Part shown: positions 39,564-53,000 of the stretch, piece after piece
Layout: each line of letters begins with the position of its first letter
Position numbering within the stretch: position 1 is the first letter of the stretch
Assembly (NCBI GenBank): GCA_024195265.1
Contig: JAJLRJ010000013.1
Coordinates: 18,896,794 to 18,960,793, forward strand
Direction of reading: 5' to 3'
DNA length: 64,000 bases
Source: Dendrophyllia cribrosa
Taxonomy: Eukaryota > Cnidaria > Anthozoa > Scleractinia > Dendrophylliidae
Translations under genes and position numbers: made by a program
Notes under the pieces: model-generated
The model's input: only the letters and a program-made list of their open reading frames with translations
Database searches by the model: none
Told to the model about the DNA's origin: nothing

Positions 39564-42500
39564 ATGTTTGATGTTGCTTTGAGCAGTGCTGGAGCGACAA
39601 TTGCCCTTGCAACATCATATGATGAAAAATATCCACCAGAAAACATCATAGATGGGTGAGTTCTATGTTGGCGTCGAAAAATCAATTCCTAATAATCCTC
39701 TTTCCATTTAAGCCAAAACCAATTTTGTTTCTTTATTAAGAAATAATATTTAACGTTATACAAAATAAGTGATGGGTAAGGTTGAACAAGTTTTAAAGCT
39801 TGTAAGCTTGTAGGATTTATTAGATATACATTTAAGGTATCTGTGAAACACAGAACGTTCTCTTGTTGTCATGGTGACATTTACTACTAGATGTGCATGT
39901 ATATATTGCTAGTACAGCATTGCATAACCATAATATTATTTATGCATACGGAGATTTGTATAAGGAAAGCTTTCTGTATAACCCCATTAAATTATGCATG
40001 TAGGCACTGTTGTTTTTCTTAAGAATTCTACCAAATTATTACATACATTTAACTATAGCGCGAAAGCGCACGTGATATCACCTAATTCTTAGCCGACTCG
40101 GCCTACGGCCTTGTCAGCTAAAATTAGGCAATATCACGCAAACTTGAGCGATATAATAGTTTTATAATTCAACACATTGATAACAAAGCACAGTTTGAAG
40201 AAAAAATATTGAGGCCGGTCCGTCATTTTTGCATTTTCTTGTCAAAATGCGAAATTTACATCCATTGTTGGATATACATCATGTAGACATAGTGTATATT
40301 GATAACGTTTTGACCATATTTGGGCAGTGTATCAATGTGTTGAATTATAAATTTAATTATCCTAGCAGTCGAAAGACTATACAGAATATTAAGAAGCGGT
40401 CAGTGCAGGGAAAAAAGAAAAAAAAGTAAACATTCTGTTGTTTTAGTTTTCATTTCAGTAACAAAACAGTAATAGTGACAAAAATGATTTGTGTAGAGTA
40501 TGTAACACGTGTTTGAATGGTGCATGACATGAGCGTGACTGTGTACCGTGAGGATTGCCAGAAAGGAGAGAGAACTAAGTCGGACCATGTGCTCATAGCT
40601 GATGTAATTTTACAATACGGACTTGTACTTGGAAATAACATTGTTTACCGTTTGTACCGTTGGAGTGTGGAACATCTGCATAACTAATATATGGGGTTAT
40701 ACAGAAGTCTTTCCTTTGTATAATATTATTAGTTTGTTTTACAGGAGCCTTGATACATTCTGGCCAACAACAGGGATGTTTCCTCAAGAATTTATCATCA
40801 GCTTCAGTACATTAATGAGCATAGGAAACATAAAAGTCTCGTGCTCAAATGGTAAGAAGTGTTTTATGTTTTATCACCCGGCCCCTGTTTACTTTGTTGT
40901 GTTCACATACATCTATTTGACAGTCTTCAATAGTGTTACATGTAAGTGCATTGGCCTTTTGAAGGTGCATTGCCCTAAAGGTCAGAAATTTGTAGCCTGG
41001 CATGCATTTCAAAATCTTTTCGGGCCCTAAAAGCTACATTTTGTGCACACTGTCACAACAAAGATTCAGTTTTTGTTGATTTTGTAAGCTTAGAAATGAA
41101 ATTTTTAGTTGATGAAACCATTGGGGTTGTTCCAGGCTAAAAACTAACAGCACCACTTGATAACAACTGAATTTTCAAAAAATTATAGCCATGGTACAGT
41201 AACAAGCTAAATAATGCTGGGGGATGGACTAACACTAGTCACTTTATAGTATATAAACCAGGTCACCCTGTGACTAGACATCCTGACTAGTCACCCTGTG
41301 ACTAGCATCCCATCCAGAGGGGAGTAGCACTCCAAGTCACTTCATAGTATATAAACCAGGTTACCCTGTGATGGACTAGCATTCCATCCAAAGGGGGAGT
41401 AGTAATACTCCAAGTCACTTCATAGTATATAAACCAGGTCACCCTGTGATGGACTAGCATCCCATCCAAGGGGGAGTAGTAATACTCCTTAAGTCACTTC
41501 ATAGTATATAAACCAGGTCACCCTGTGATGGACTAGCATTCCATCCAAGGGGGAGTAGTAATACAGAGGTTTCATTAGAAGCCGGCAACCGGCGAATTTC
41601 GCCGGCTACTTCCTAAATTATTGCCGCCTACTTTTCGATTAATTTCACTGAAGTTGATGTCCAGAATGCTGGAAATGCTACTGCCATGGCCGTCTATTTT
41701 ATAAATATTGCCACTTACTCTTAATTTTATTGAAACCCCCGGTAATATATACTCCTAGTCACTTTATAGTATATACACCAGGTTACCCTGTGATGGACTT
41801 GCATAGTTACTTCATAGTATATAAACCAGGTCACCCTGTGATGGACTAGTATTCCATCCAAGGGAGAGTAGCAATACTCGTAGTCACTTCATAGTATATA
41901 AACCAGGTCACCCTGTGATGGACTAGCATCCCATCCAGGGCGAGTAGTCACTTCATAGTGCATAAACCAGGTTACTCTGTGATGGATGAGCATTCCATCC
42001 AAGGGAGAGTAGCAATACTCCTCGTCACTTCATAGTATATAAACCAGGTCACCCTGTATGTGTTGGATTAGCATTCCATCCAGGGGGGTATACATGTACC
42101 ATTATTTCATTGGCTTCATTCTAAGACATAATTTTTGAATTTCTATCTTTTGACAGTGAAAGACCTTTGTATAGAGAAAAGTACGAAGACAGAGCCGGTA
42201 GATTTTGAACCCCTTGTGGACAAAGGTATACATGTAATATTTTTATTTTTTCTGTAGTTACCAAATAATTCATTTGATAACTTTCATAGGGTGTAATTAA
42301 CTTCCTGTAGAAGATGGAGTATCCATTTCATCAAACCATTAGTTTTCACTCATACAGTAGTACCATAATAGACTTATTTCTATACATTAAAATTCTTACA
42401 TGGCTCTGAGGCTTACTGGGCAATAAAAGTAACAAAAGAAAATAATCACATTGAGGTTCAGGGATGAAAAATAATTATTAATTCCTTTGTTTTATTCCCC

Positions 42501-43107
42501 TAAGCCTCGAAGTCAAGTTAGAATTTTAATATATCTTAATTGGTCTACTACATGAGAGTAAATTGAGTGAGCATTTCTTATGGGGGAGAAACTATTACAG
42601 TTACAGCAGGCACATTGGTATCATTTTACAAGGAGTATAAGCGATAATTACATGAAATTTTAGTGACTACATGTCGTCATTATCTCATGAAGTCATTGGA
42701 GCGTCATGTCATTATCACTTGCGGTGTAATGGTGTATATATCCCTTTTAAAATGTTTTCTAAATCTTCTTATTCGACATTGGTACGGTATCACCAACATT
42801 ATTTTATTGCTTTCAAATGGTCATGAATGTGTTGGTGTATTATTTTATTTACAGAGCATGAAAATACAGATGGTCAAATGCAAAGGGATGAGATTAAGGT
42901 AACTGTCCTTGAATTTTGTTCAACAAAAGCTGTGACAACCATAACCTTTCAGTATATCTAGCATCAAAATTTTCAATTTTTTCTTTCAATCTTCTTTTAT
43001 AGATTCCTGTTACTTCAGCTTGCCACCTGAGATTTCTCATCAAGAGTGCATTTGATCATTTTATTTCAATTCATAATGTCAGTGTTGACGGCACTGCAGT
43101 TCACTGA
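39564..43107 (+). CDS. IFT25: Intraflagellar transport protein 25 (HSPB11), complete, 5 exons
   Basis: Exons 39564-39655, 40745-40851, 42157-42225, 42854-42897 and 43003-43107, all with GT..AG borders and matching phases, give 138 codons plus stop (human IFT25 has 144). Diagnostic stretches: LATSYDEKYPPENIIDG, DTFWPTTGMFPQEFIISF, EPVDFEPLVDK and LRFLIKSAFDHFISIHNVSV. These are the jelly-roll core and the SAFDHF motif of IFT25. IFT25 pairs with IFT27 in the IFT-B complex of cilia. In mice it is needed for Hedgehog signalling but not for cilium assembly. Introns 1 and 2 carry repeats; the coding sequence is intact. Confidence 0.95.
40045..40350. repeat. Nested inverted repeats in IFT25 intron 1
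   Basis: TATAATTCAACACATTGATA (about 40169) mirrors TATCAATGTGTTGAATTATA (about 40328). Just upstream, GTGATATCACCTAATT mirrors AATTAGGCAATATCACG around a GGCCTACGGCC hairpin. Two small elements side by side. Confidence 0.6.
41210..42095. repeat. ~78-bp tandem repeat in IFT25 intron 2
   Basis: About nine units, some shortened, of CACTTCATAGTATATAAACC, AGGTCACCCTGTGATGGACT and CATTCCATCCAAGGGGGAGT. Related single copies in the other orientation lie at 48040-48180 and 61545-61830. One unit is split by an insertion at 41560-41748. Confidence 0.85.
41560..41748. repeat. ~185-bp insertion within the tandem array
   Basis: Inverted ends GAGGTTTCATTAGAA / TTTTATTGAAACCCC, and an inner CCGGCGAATTTCGCCGG palindrome. 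Not related to the array unit. Confidence 0.65.
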
Positions 43108-44302
43108 TCGTTGTGCAAAAAATATTTATTAATATAAAAATGTACAATGTACATTATTTTAACACAATGTCTGCAGAAGACTTTCCGTTTGAAAGCTCAA
43201 AGCACAAATTCCTGTTGAAAACTTTTTCATTTGTAAAATGCATACCTCCTGACTCCTCACCCTTTCCCCCTCATGTGATAAAAATTAATCTTCTGTAGTT
43301 GGAACTTCTTGCCAATCTTGTCTCGCTGTTAGGGACGGGAGGAAGACGGACCCTTGAAACAAAGTTCCTGTAGTTGCAGTACTGCAATCAAAGGCTCCTA
43401 TGAGCCAACTCATGAAATATGAAAAGCTCTGAATAAGATTGTGCACACCTTTGGACCCTACCTTCTCCTGGGCATTTTCCTCCACCCACCCCCACCCCCT
43501 GCATACAACTCCTCACCCTCCCCATGGGCAAGGCAGGTGACCATTACATGTCCCAGGCACATTGTTTACAACCGCCAATCAAGTGATCAAGTGAAATGTC
43601 TACCCATTCACATATTAACAAGTTAAAAAGGAAAACTAACTTCAAGTTGTAACAAGATAATTAAAACCATATTGTTAAATTTCAGTTTATTTCTTTTCTA
43701 GATAGCCTCATATGCAGATTTTTTTTGGCTCATTGTGCTCTCATTGTTGTTGTTGTCTTTCCCAAGGAGTGAATGACAAGCCAATTAAAGAAGGTCTTAT
43801 ATGAGGCTACAATCTAAATATCTTGTACAGTACAATATATTAATAAAATCCTTCTTGACCAACATCTGATAAATTTCCTTTGTTTAAGTATCTTAATATC
43901 ACATTTTTTAATCATTTTTCAAAATATTCTTTTATCAATAAATAATCTGCTTCTTTTCTTTGGAGATGATTCTAGTTGAAAATCATTAAATTATCTGAAA
44001 AGAAATATTTTCATCTGCTTGAAATAATCACAAGTACTGGTTATATCCATGTTAGAAATAGAGTCAATAACAAAGATAACATTCAAACTCAAAAGCAGAA
44101 CTGAAGTCATGAACACCACAAGTAACAACCATTGATCAGAAAGTTCCAATCACAAGAGCGTCTAAAACCAAAACAAAAAAATCTATGACCCAGCTACAAA
44201 CTGCACTTTGGGAATTTTCAGGTATTCAGGTTTTTTTTTCTCAAAATGACCAAGAAATGACTAATAATACATAATATTTATTTCCCAAGTTACCATAAGC
44301 AC
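43108..44302. other. IFT25 3' flank, intergenic
   Basis: AT-rich DNA without genes. A small inverted-repeat element lies at 43703-43813 (TAGCCTCATAT / ATATGAGGCTA), and a C/A-rich stretch (CCACCCACCCCCACCCCC) at about 43484. Confidence 0.5.
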
Positions 44303-44306
44303 TTAA

Positions 44307-44415
44307 TGACTGGCCCCAAGGGAAACAGTGAGTTTTTTTAACCTGAGACCCTTAATGTTGGGAACATTGAGGGTCGAGGGGAAACAAAACTCACTGTTTC
44401 CTGTGGGGCCAGTCA
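44307..44415. repeat. TTAA-flanked palindromic MITE
   Basis: TTAA at 44303-44306 and 44416-44419. Arms TGACTGGCCCCAAGGGAAAC / GTTTCCTGTGGGGCCAGTCA continue through CAGTGAGTTTT, with a second stem (GACCCTTAATGTT / AACATTGAGGGTC) inside. Confidence 0.85.
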
Positions 44416-44419
44416 TTAA

Positions 44420-45060
44420 GGTAATTCCCTCGAAAAGGATCTTATACTGAACTTTTTTTCAAACTTGGTACGATTGAAAACCGTGCTTAGAACATTCAAA
44501 AAATGCAATAAAAAGAAAAGGGTCACTGTGCTTGTTTTTACACTGCACGCCCGTTATTTATAGCGACTTTTTATAATTGCACGAGGAATGTTCGAAACTC
44601 GAACGTCGAGAAAGGGATTGTTATTACCTGCAGAAAACTATGATTACTATTGAAATTTTAACATTATTTATTCGATTATGCAACATTCTTTCAGGGAAGT
44701 CATTTCAAATTGCCCGGTCTTACAAATTTTGCAAGGAAATCGGACTGCTTCAGCTTCACATATTCCTCATTGGCTCCAAATACAGAGTTTCACGCGATTT
44801 ACACAGAATTAATACAAGTTCTACCACTAAACTTTTTTTCTGCTTATGTTTTTTATAGTCTTATAACGAGTAAATTACATTAATAAAAAATAGGGGTCAC
44901 CGTGCTCGTTTAGGAGAAAACAATCTCTTATTCATTTCGCCAACTCATCCTCAAAGGAAACCTTCTTGGTTCGGACAGTGCGCGCGCTAATGACGCAAGA
45001 AATTATGCGCAGTACGTGATGCGCCATGCAATACTAAGGAATGACCTTAAGTGTTTTGTT
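44420..45060. other. Intergenic DNA, nothing recognised
   Basis: Contains a 93-codon plus-strand frame (44577-44858) with no family resemblance and AT-rich spacer. Confidence 0.4.
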
Positions 45061-45260
45061 ATACCTCCCAACTCAAAAAAAGTAAAAACAAAAAGTGTGC
45101 AGCTGGTACACAAATTTGCCGCGGTTTCAAGGCGCATGACCTGATCACGTGCAAGTCGAAAGTTCAAGTTGTTGTTGCCCTGGGGCGTTAGACTATTTTG
45201 ACCCATGGCATGTGACACGTTTTTGTCCAATCAAAAAAGGCATTTGAGTTGGGAGGTATT
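45061..45260. repeat. 200-bp MITE with perfect 17-bp termini
   Basis: ATACCTCCCAACTCAAA at 45061 and TTTGAGTTGGGAGGTAT at the right end; TA-rich flanks suggest a TA target. The interior has GATCACGTGC and no coding sequence. Confidence 0.8.
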
Positions 45261-45279
45261 AAAACAAATTGTGCCAAAG

Positions 45280-45437
45280 TGTGCCAAAAATCAAAATTCA
45301 AGAAAAATCCTAAATTTCATTTTCTAAAAGACTGAAGGTTTGATTTGAATGGTCACACCATGATAGGATTTCGTCAACAGACTCAAAAGTTAGAACTACA
45401 GTACACTACATGCCCCATACATGTAATATTGACTCCC
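45280..45437 (+). repeat. P1 family MITE, copy B (degenerate)
   Basis: Shares GTGCCAAAAATCAAAATTCA, GAATGGTCACACCAT and GACTCAAAAGTTAGAACTAC with copy A; both termini are eroded. Confidence 0.65.
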
Positions 45438-45598
45438 ATATAAGATTGACAGGGTGATCATTGGAAATTTTGAAACGAAACCCATTTTGTGTTTGTGTAT
45501 GTGTAATGTGTCACATTAAGTTTTAGCCCTAAGAGGTACCAGTTACTCTTCCTTAAAAGTTGTTCCTATTAGCATATGTTTCTGGCATATACCCTTAA

Positions 45599-45804
45599 CC
45601 CTTTAAGCCCTAAGAGTGATCAGCATCAAATTTCTCCTTGTAATATTGATGCTTTATCAATCAAAAAGGTCATGAGAATTAAGAACATGATCACACAAGA
45701 TGAGTTCTCTTGATATCCAAATAATTTTTCCCCACTACTTCCTATAGGAAATGTATAGGACTAGAAATGAGAATATTAAAATTTTGATATTAGGGCTTAA
45801 AGGG
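45599..45804. repeat. 206-bp TTAA-flanked piggyBac-like MITE, second family
   Basis: TTAA at 45595-45598 and 45805-45808; termini CCCTTTAAGCCCTAA / TTAGGGCTTAAAGGG. The interior (GAGTTCTCTTGATATCC) differs from family P1, but the CCCTTT ends and TTAA target are shared. Confidence 0.85.
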
Positions 45805-45815
45805 TTAAGCACGGT

Positions 45816-46551
45816 GGGCACAGATTCACTCAAAATCACTTACCATTCGCGTGCTAACAAAATGGCGGAAATCAGGGGCCCATCAATTTTCGAAATGTGA
45901 TATCTTTGGATGTCATCAACATATTAAAGAACTTTTTTCACTTTTGAAATTATTATGGCATGTACTTTCAGAAACTGTCATCAGATATCCCATAATACTA
46001 ATTTCAAATTTTGGCGCCATCTTTGTGACGTCATTTTCCCGCCAAAATACTTGAAATTAAAAAAACAAAAAACATACGATTTTTGTGAATGATAACTTCT
46101 ATATTGTTGTAAAATGTCAGCTTCCTAGGTTCAAAACTGTTAAAGTTGAATGAAGCGCAAGTTTTTCAGTCGATTTGATTCTAAATTACCTTTGACCCCC
46201 CCCCCCCCCCCCCCCCCCCCCGCAGATAATGTGCGGGGAGTTCAAATTTTGAAACGTCATATCTTTTGATCGGATCAACGTATTTACAAGATTTTTTCAG
46301 TTTTGAGATGCTTGCGGCGAGTGCTTTCAGAAATTGTCATTAGATATCCCATAATACTAAGTTATTTTTTGGGCGCCAACTTTATGACGTCATTTTCCCG
46401 CCAAAAATTGCAAAAATGGGAAAAAAAAATATTTAGTTTGTGAAAATGATGAGTTCTGTGCTGTTGTGAAATTTCATGTTAACAACATCAAAACGGAAAA
46501 AGTTATTATTATATCGCGAAATGGCGAGCGATTTCGAGTGAATCTGTGCCC
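45816..46551. repeat. ~736-bp element with 16-bp termini and an internal duplication
   Basis: GGGCACAGATTCACTC / GAGTGAATCTGTGCCC. Two diverged copies of a ~170-bp module (AGATATCCCATAATACTAA, then TGACGTCATTTTCCCGCCAAAA) lie in the same orientation about 360 bp apart, with a 23-nt C-run between them. Confidence 0.8.
46199..46221. repeat. Poly-C tract
   Basis: Run of about 23 C on the plus strand, inside the element at 45816-46551. A second run of about 24 C lies at 46976-47000, close to the last ERMP1 exon. Confidence 0.9.
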
Positions 46552-47053
46552 TGGACCATGAAGGGTATCAGAATAATTCTGACAGAGGTCATAATCGATT
46601 CAAAAACCCTTAGTGGTTAACCATAGTTGATAAAGCACAATGGTTATGAAATCTGAGAAATTTCTTTGTTTGATGTTTTTGTTATTGTTTTTTGGCCTTG
46701 ACTGTGCACAACCACAATAAATGTTGAACTTTTGTTTGAGGAACTGACCAATAGAAATGTTGCCATTAAGTTATTCAGTGATACCGTGTGATCGAAAAAC
46801 AAAACATGTGCACGGTCAAGCAGTTCAACATATTAAATCGTAGCTCCTTTGTTATTGCCATTGAGGTCTGCAAGGTTTTCCTCGATTAACTATGGTGGTA
46901 CCAAACAACAAAATAATTAATTTTAACCCATAAAAGGTACCCTGATCAGCCCCATAAATTTGATATGGGAGTCACCCCCCCCCCCCCCCCCCCCCCCCCC
47001 AACCCCACTCCCATCCCCCTGGGTTTGGATGGTTCAGTTTCTGAGGAACACAG
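46552..47053. other. ERMP1 3' flank
   Basis: AT-rich, non-coding. Includes the 46976-47000 C-run, which is antisense (a G-run) to the likely ERMP1 3'UTR. Confidence 0.5.
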
Positions 47054-50000
47054 TTATTTAGTGAAGGACCAGCTCTTGTAAGTATCCACCCAGCGGTTAG
47101 CAAAAATCCAGTCTGGTTTAGCCTCCATGACTTCTTCAAGAAATGGTGAGGATGATTGCTTGCCGTGAATGTACTGAGCTGCAACTGCAAAGTCCAGTAG
47201 GCTGCTCTTAGCTGGAAGTTCTTTCTCCGTCTGAAATATTAAAAATGATAAATTTTATGTACGACTCCTGCTAATACAGCAAGCCAAAGCAATTTAGCAT
47301 GTAAATTTGATAATTATTGTAAAGCAGAATTTTTCTTTTATACTTTTTTTTCTGTCTGACCAACTACTTGCATCCAGTTTTATTATATCATTGGAGGATA
47401 AAAGCCAGGTTTGAAAGTTCCATACAAGTATGCCTCACACACAAACCTTTAAGAACAAGACTGCATTTTTCAACAACCCCACTTACAGGGACACTGTCCT
47501 GCCAAAACAGCAAAATTTTGCTTAGTTATTTCCATGTTATATCGCCAAATGCCACCAAATATACAACTTACAATGTAGTTGGATAAAAATATTCTATAGA
47601 GCAAAACAGAAGCAGTAGTTTGGAGATAAAGTGCAGGATTGCAAGGATTGAAGTGGATTACAGTTTGTGAAATTTGATTTATCAACAGGCAGTCAAGAAA
47701 TCAAACTTTCCATTCTTGTGAAATTTGGACCTTTCTGGCCCTTATTTTGTCTGTTTAGTTTATATTAATTTTCTTTGCTTCTATCACTTTTGGCAATGGT
47801 TTCTTATTCAAGATAATAAACTCCTGGCCATAATCATAACAACACAATATTTTAGCCAGGACACTGTCCCATTCATGCTAAAGTTCTTCCCTGACTGATT
47901 ACTTGACTACAATTCTTCAGTTTCAATTCGACCAACAGTCATGCAATTATTTGCCCAAGGCATGTAATTCCCTGTTAAATTGGCTGTACTGTAAACTAAG
48001 GTTCTCGCACACGAGCCACCAGTGGCCCACATGGCCAGAGTTTAACCCGGTTTCTGTAGCATAAAGCAACTAGGAATAAATTATTGCTTCTCCCCCCTGG
48101 TAGCCTGCGCACAGACATATCCTATTTTCCCAGGCTACCCCCTGGTTGGGATGCTAATTCATCACAGGGTTTACTCCCAGCATTTTGTTGCCTGGTACCC
48201 AATAACTGGTGGAGAGAGATGATGTGGATGTAAACTTTCATACATAAAACAACATGATGGCCAAAACCAGTCCTAGCTTTGAACCACTGACCTTTAGATC
48301 TGAAGCAGGGGCATAGCCAGGAATTTTTCAGAGGTACGCACAATCACTGTTTTCAAACACTCCCCCTACCTCCTCCCCCCACCCTCAAGTCCCAAATCTT
48401 TCTTTTTTTCCAGTTTTTCAGGCATGTGCGTACGTGCCTACAGGTAGCTACACCCCTGTGAAGCCCAATGTGCTAACCACTTCACCAAAATGCCTCCATA
48501 CCTACATATGTAATGCTGTGTTCACACTAGGTCGAAACATGTTTAGTCTGATCACGAATGAAACATGTTTCATGGTCAAAAGTGTTCACATCAGGCGGCG
48601 CATTGCGCAAATCATGATCGACACATGTTTACTCGGAGCATGACTGAAACTATCTTATGAGGCAGTTTCGATCTAAGCCAGATGAAACACAGCGCATTAA
48701 TGTCATCTCCTTGTTAAATTACATTGCCCTTCGTTCTCAAAGGACTTGATGAGTTAAATTAAACCACAAAATCATGCAACAGAAAGTTAAATGAGCTCTA
48801 TTTTTTTCTGTTCATGTGTAATTTAGAAAGATTTGATGCGAGCTTATGCATGTTTCATGAAACAGCATATTAAATTATAATTATTACCAAGCGTGAAACG
48901 TGTTTTGAAATTAACAAATAATGTGAACAATGAAATTGCAAACATGTTACGGGAAACGTGCTTCATTGCGACATGTTTACCCTAAACATGTTTTGGTCCT
49001 GATGTGAACACAGCATACTGTAAGATGCCTGTTCTTACAAAATACGTTTTCACTAACCATTAATTCCAGTGACAGCTCCCAAGGTCCAATATCTGTACCG
49101 TGAGAGTAGTAAATGAAGTATGTTAGTCGGTCTCCACCATCATGGTCTTCAATTGGGTACAGTGATCCCAGGGATGATGACAGCACAGACACCCCACTTG
49201 CAGGAGATAGATACACAGTCATGTGATCTGGACCTTACAATGATCGGAGATAGAATGAGATGTTTTAACAATTACATTGTATTATTCATGAAGGAATGCA
49301 ATCATAGTTTTTTTACAATGTATACTAATACATACATGTACAGGTTATTCGGTGAAAAATTGTGTAATATGGCTGGGTATCTTTACGAGTCAGTGTTTAT
49401 TTTTTTCAAGCCTTTAGGTAAGAAATAAATAGAAACTAACAAGAAAAAATGCCTAGCTGTGTTACACAACAATCAAGTTCCTAGCATGCAGTCAGGAGAG
49501 TGTACATGTAGTAACATGTGATATTTTTACTTGTTTTGGTGGATATTCACACTCTAAAATGCCACATCAAATAACATGAGTGTACATGTACATGTACTAG
49601 CCTGCATAGCTGGTGATTTTTTTGAGCGCGATGCTGAATTCGCGGGCGGTTATCGCGCGCTCGAAACTCACAGCTTCGCTGCTTGCGAATTCAGCATCGT
49701 GCCCAAAAAAACCGCCAGCCATGCAGGCTATTTTTTGTACTGTCTTACAAGATTTGATTGAAGTGCAATGAAAAATAATTTTATATAGTACAATAACATT
49801 AAAGTGCACATGAAGTGAAATTTCACTACCATTTTTTTTCGGTAATCTAAAAATAGGTGTTTTATCATTTTGATGGGAAAATAAGTCTCTTGAAGTGGCG
49901 GGAACATATTTTAACAAGCAACGCAAGTTGGTCATACTAGACAAGGACCTGGGTTCTAGTGATGTCATTAGACTAGTGTGTTTACAACTGAGTGCATCAC

Positions 50001-53000
50001 TCGTTTTACAGTGGAATTTTGGCAACTTGTGGAAGAATAATTTTGATTAAATATGGCTGAAAGCAACGCTTATTTTAGCCCCGGGTTCGTCCAATTCTTT
50101 GCCATGTTTTCATGTGATCGAACACACAAATGACATCACAAATACCTTTTTGGCCGCGCTCAAAATGTCGCAAATTTCAGGCCCTGGCAGGAGTTTTCAA
50201 ACTGCTAAAAATGGTGGATCCTCTTCACGCAAAAGAGAAAAAAGACTGAAAATGAAATAAACTAAGGTGATATAGACCCTTTTAATAATTACCACGATGC
50301 ATCATTTTCCGCTAATGACGTCAAACATATTCTTTTGAATTGCAAAAGAATTCAAAAGAATATGTTTGATGTCATTAGCAGTAAACGATGCATCGTGGTA
50401 TTTATTAAAAGTGTCTATAACCACATGAAACCCTAAAACAAAACAGCAGTGAAATTTCACTTCATGTGCACTTTAATAATTATAATAAGCTGACTCCAAG
50501 ATGTAAAACAAGTCTCTGGACAGAGGTAATACCATCGGAGGTGGCCAGTTTGTTTAGCTCTGAAATGTATCACAGTTGAACTTCACATACAGTTTTGCCA
50601 CTCATAGTTTAATCTGTTGCATGTACACTTAGTATACATACCTGATATGGAGAATTTAAATGTGAAGACATTGTCAATCTGATCTCTTGCTAAAAGTTTT
50701 ACTTCCATCGGTGATGCTGTGACTTTTGGCCACGGACCAGGAAGATACCAAGAGTTGCTAAAGGAAAGGAAAAATCAAGTTGAGTTAAAGTTCAAATTAA
50801 GAAAAATATCATTTTGTGGCATTTAATTTTATGTATTATTGATCTTAGTAACAGTATTTAGCGCTAATCTAAATGCAGAACAGTGTTGTTGAAAAGCCGC
50901 AACTTTGAGGTTGCCTCCTGGGAACAGCTGCAGTTTGTGCAGCAGAGAATGTTTCCGTGGTTTCAAAAAACTGCTGAGGCGGAAAGGAAACTCCCTACAT
51001 ATATTTGTAAAGCCAAAACTGTCGACTCCATCATTTACAACTGTATCTACCTCTGAATTCACCCTTGTAAGACCTACATGTACAGTATGTATGTGCAGAG
51101 ACTTCTGTGCCGAGACTGGACTCACCAGTTACAGTTGTACAGTGCAGCTCAGAAATGAATGACCAATGCACACGCAAAACATACACTGTACATAAGTTTT
51201 TCGCATTTGAAGAGATTTTTGTGGTCGCTTAGTTTTAAGCTGCACTGCATAGATCTCTAGAAACTGAAGGTATAGTCAACATCTCCAGCAATGGATAAAC
51301 ATGAACAAGGGCATGAGGCCCCTCGATCTCCAAAGCAACTGGTTACAACATACATAGTGTACTGTACCTCACCATGCCCCTTATGGGCAAGTAATATGGA
51401 AACCCTCCATACACTCCATGCTGTGGTGCAGGAGAGGCATTTCTAAACATGGGGACATCAGCAAATGGCTTGATTCCTACATAATCCAGTGGAGAGATCC
51501 ATAGTCCCGAGTCCTCAAGGACAGCTTCGCCTTCACTGTTGTAAAATTCTCTTGATGTATGCTAAGCAGTAAGACAAAGGCAAAATAAAAGTTTAATGTT
51601 TTCCACTATAGTTTTCTGTAAAATTGCTCGACACTTGCATTGGTTTTTAAACCATGGATTTAATGAAATATTTTATGCTTAATTCGTTGACTGTTGATTG
51701 GTCAGTGTACCCTTTAACTCCCAAAGTCAATTATGGAGACATGTAGTTCTAACTTTTAGGTCTGTCGATGAAATCCTATGATGTACATGTAACCATTGAA
51801 ATGAAACCTCTTCAGCAGTAGTTTTGCATGGTACCATTAGTTTTTTTTCAATATTTCACAAAATGAAATTTGGTATTTTTGTCTGATTTTGATTGTTAGC
51901 ACTCTGATTCCTGTCCCAGTGTTGTTTGTACCCAACCTCCCCATGAGATGAATGTTATTTATAAAAAGTTGTCATCATGCTTTCTGTACCTGAAAGAAAA
52001 CCCTTTTGGGACATTGATTGACAGCTGAATGAGCAAATGAAAGTCCCATGAGTGATGTAAAAAGTGCAAGAGTTGAGACAAGTAACAGAAATACTGCTGG
52101 AAGCATTAGGTCGCCCATGACATACACTGTGCTGACCTGAAACAAAAAAAGGAAAAAAAAATGTAAGTTTAAGGTTACCGTGTACCTTCAGATTGAAAAT
52201 TTATTGAATTTTTTTTTTGGCGTCAAAATAAAGTTTTCAGAATGAACTTTCATCCAAAAAAAAATTATCGAAAAATAGTGAAAATTGTGGAGAAATGATG
52301 GTATAACTTTTGTGGGCAGAGTTTGTTTATGAAGCGATATGTTTTTCTAAGCGCTGTTTTCTCAAAGTTAATTTTTCGCTTGTAGGGGACACTTTAAAGA
52401 ACTACAACTCAAAGGGAATTTGTTCGATTTTCCTCAAATTTGGACAGAAGCTAGGCTAACATATAATCAATAAAAACGAGTCGGCGAATTTCTTATTTCC
52501 GAAAACTTTTTCATCAAGGGCCATTTCCGTGCGATAACTCCATTTTTTTTCTCCCTTTTGCGAAAATATTCTGTAAATTTTCACTGCAATTGAATATGGG
52601 AAATCGCCGACACGTTTTTTTTTTAGCGCTTTGTGTCCGGAAATCCGAGAACAAATCAAATTAGCAAAATACAATAATTGCTTTGGAGACACCCCCGAAG
52701 GTACACGGTAACCTTAAGACAGCCATGTTTTTCAAAATATATTTTTTTAACCAAAATGGCGGCTGTTTAGAACTAATGACGTAATTCCCACATCATTTGA
52801 TATCATCAAACAATTTGCAACTCAAAGGAGACTGACACTTTGGACATATTATACATGTATCTACTCCAAGTTTCATGTCATAGCTTTAATGCTCTTGAAG
52901 TTACGAGGATGCACAATGGCAACCCACCCACCAACCCCACCCCTCCCCCTCAACCCACCCTCATGCACAGGCACTCAAACAAGTCAAGGTTAAATAGGGT

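Noticed and set aside
44577..44858. 93-codon plus-strand frame
   Set aside because: No recognisable domain, no splice context, AT-biased composition as in the flanks.
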